Shown here: positions 6,815-7,435 of the stretch, piece after piece
Layout: the number at the start of each line of letters is the position of its first letter
Numbering within the stretch: the first letter of the stretch is position 1
NCBI GenBank assembly: GCA_964544765.1
Contig: CAZJDM010000200.1
Location: 1-7,435 of the forward strand
Length of the DNA stretch: 7,435 bases
Direction of reading: 5' to 3'
DNA from: CAZJDM01 sp964544765
GTDB lineage: Bacteria; Bdellovibrionota_B; Oligoflexia; CAYFLR01
Notes under the pieces: model-generated
Databases searched by the model: none
What the model saw: only the letters and a program-made list of their open reading frames with translations
Told to the model about the DNA's origin: nothing
Program-made: the position numbers and the translations under genes

Positions 6815-7344
6815 ACTGTCTCACCTCCCTCAGGTTGGGGCCACCATCTACGACCAGTAATTTTTTCCTGCAATTCAAAAAATCCTTCTAACAAAGCCTC
6901 AGGTCTAGGAGGACATCCAGGTACGTAAATATCTACCGGTACTAAATTGCCTACTCCCTCAACAACACTATATTGATCCTCATAGACAAAAGGACCACCG
7001 CTTATAGCACAATTACCTAGCGCCATAACATATCTGGGAGCTGGCATTTGTTCATATAATCTAACTAACAAAGGAGCCATTTTCTTATTAACGGTACCAG
7101 CAACAATCATTAAATCAGCTTGTCTGACAGATGGTCGAAACACCTCTTTACCAAATCGAGAAAAATCAAATCTTGCCATACCCGTTGACATCATCTCAAT
7201 TGCGCAACAAGCCAATCCAAAGCTCAAGGGCCATAAAGACATAGCTCGACATATATCCAAAATTTGAGATGGAAGTTTATATTGGACATAAGGATTTTCT
7301 ATCTCACCTACTGTAGATGTGAGATATCTATCTTCTTCGGCCAT
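6811..7344 (-). CDS. nuoB: NADH-quinone oxidoreductase subunit B (cluster N2)
   Basis: A 177-residue protein carrying [4Fe-4S] cluster N2, the last electron carrier before quinone. The ligands are the adjacent pair C46-C47 in GLACCAIEMM, C112 in GNCAISGG and C144 in VPGCPPRPE. Other family motifs are ARFDFSRFG (57-65), RPSVRQADLMIVAGTVNKKM (70-89) and FVYEDQYSVVEGV. The ATG at 7344 gives the normal NuoB N-terminus and has AAAGGAG 8 nt upstream; the frame stays open upstream to 7428, but that part is the nuoA 3' end read in another frame. The first 37 bp overlap nuoA, and the last 4 bp overlap nuoC. Confidence 0.98.
   Translation of the reverse strand: MAEEDRYLTSTVGEIENPYVQYKLPSQILDICRAMSLWPLSFGLACCAIEMMSTGMARFDFSRFGKEVFRPSVRQADLMIVAGTVNKKMAPLLVRLYEQMPAPRYVMALGNCAISGGPFVYEDQYSVVEGVGNLVPVDIYVPGCPPRPEALLEGFFELQEKITGRRWWPQPEGGETV
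6821..6828 (-). promoter_or_regulatory. Consensus Shine-Dalgarno of nuoC
   Basis: The minus strand reads GGAGGTGA, a full 8-base complement of the 16S rRNA 3' end, 6 nt before the nuoC ATG and inside the last codons of nuoB. It is by far the strongest ribosome binding site in the window and fixes the nuoC start at 6814. Confidence 0.8.
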
Positions 7345-7435
7345 GAAAACACTCCTTTGCGTCCAAAATATAAGACCGCTGCTAATAACACAAAAATGAA
7401 GATAACAATCTCTAAAACTACTATCCAACTCGGAT
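7308..7435 (-). CDS. nuoA: NADH-quinone oxidoreductase subunit A, C-terminal part (5' end outside window)
   Basis: Only the last 41 residues are in the window, ending at TAG 7308-7310. They contain the third transmembrane helix with the family pattern WIVVLEIVIFIFVLLAAVLY, whose glutamate sits where NuoA/ND3 have the conserved acidic residue of TM3, followed by FGRKGVFSW, which matches the RKGALxW end of NuoA. Ten further residues, PKKIDISHLQ, extend past that usual end and overlap nuoB by 37 bp in another frame. Position directly before nuoB supports the call. NuoA is a small membrane subunit next to NuoH and NuoJ at the base of the quinone chamber. Confidence 0.88.
   Translation of the reverse strand, partial: PSWIVVLEIVIFIFVLLAAVLYFGRKGVFSWPKKIDISHLQ
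7351..7358 (-). promoter_or_regulatory. nuoB: Ribosome binding site of nuoB
   Basis: The minus strand reads AAAGGAGT 6 nt before the nuoB ATG at 7344, within nuoA. It decides the nuoB start in favour of 7344 over upstream in-frame codons. Confidence 0.7.

Overview
The window is one stretch of a bacterial respiratory complex I (nuo) operon. Every gene lies on the minus strand, so the operon reads from the right edge of the window to the left. In transcription order it holds the 3' end of nuoA, then nuoB, nuoC, nuoD, nuoH, nuoI, nuoJ and nuoK. These are followed by a 490-residue antiporter-like proton-translocating subunit (MrpD/NuoM/NuoL superfamily), an 87-residue two-helix membrane protein, and the first 339 residues of a second, different antiporter-like subunit that runs off the left edge. 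There are no RNA genes, mobile elements, CRISPR arrays or recognisable promoters or terminators. The only intergenic stretch worth the name is 47 bp; the other junctions are overlaps of 1 to 37 bp or a gap of 1 bp.

How the genes work together: NuoB, C, D and I form the quinone-reducing peripheral arm. NuoB carries the terminal [4Fe-4S] cluster N2, NuoI carries two [4Fe-4S] clusters, and NuoD forms the quinone site. NuoA, H, J and K form the membrane part next to it. The two antiporter-like proteins would be the distal proton (or sodium) pumping modules. The NADH-oxidising module genes nuoEFG, which in the E. coli-type order sit between nuoCD and nuoH, are absent: nuoD is followed directly by nuoH with a 4-bp overlap. 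The complex may therefore take electrons from something other than NADH (ferredoxin or another carrier), or nuoEFG may lie elsewhere in the genome. The [NiFe]-hydrogenase cysteines are absent from NuoD, so this is a quinone-type enzyme and not an energy-converting hydrogenase.

Organism: DNA is AT-rich by eye (roughly 40% GC), and nuoC and nuoD are separate genes. The layout nuoABCDHIJK followed by MrpD-like subunits with a small membrane protein between them recalls operons of anaerobic Gram-negative lineages such as Desulfobacterota and related or candidate phyla. This placement comes from memory of gene order and is weak.

Most of the window is conventional complex I. The points worth a second look are the small membrane protein between the pump subunits, the loss of a normally essential TM7 lysine in the second antiporter-like subunit, a long insertion between the two ferredoxin motifs of NuoI, an asparagine-rich hexanucleotide-repeat N-terminus in NuoD, and a long nuoA/nuoB overlap.
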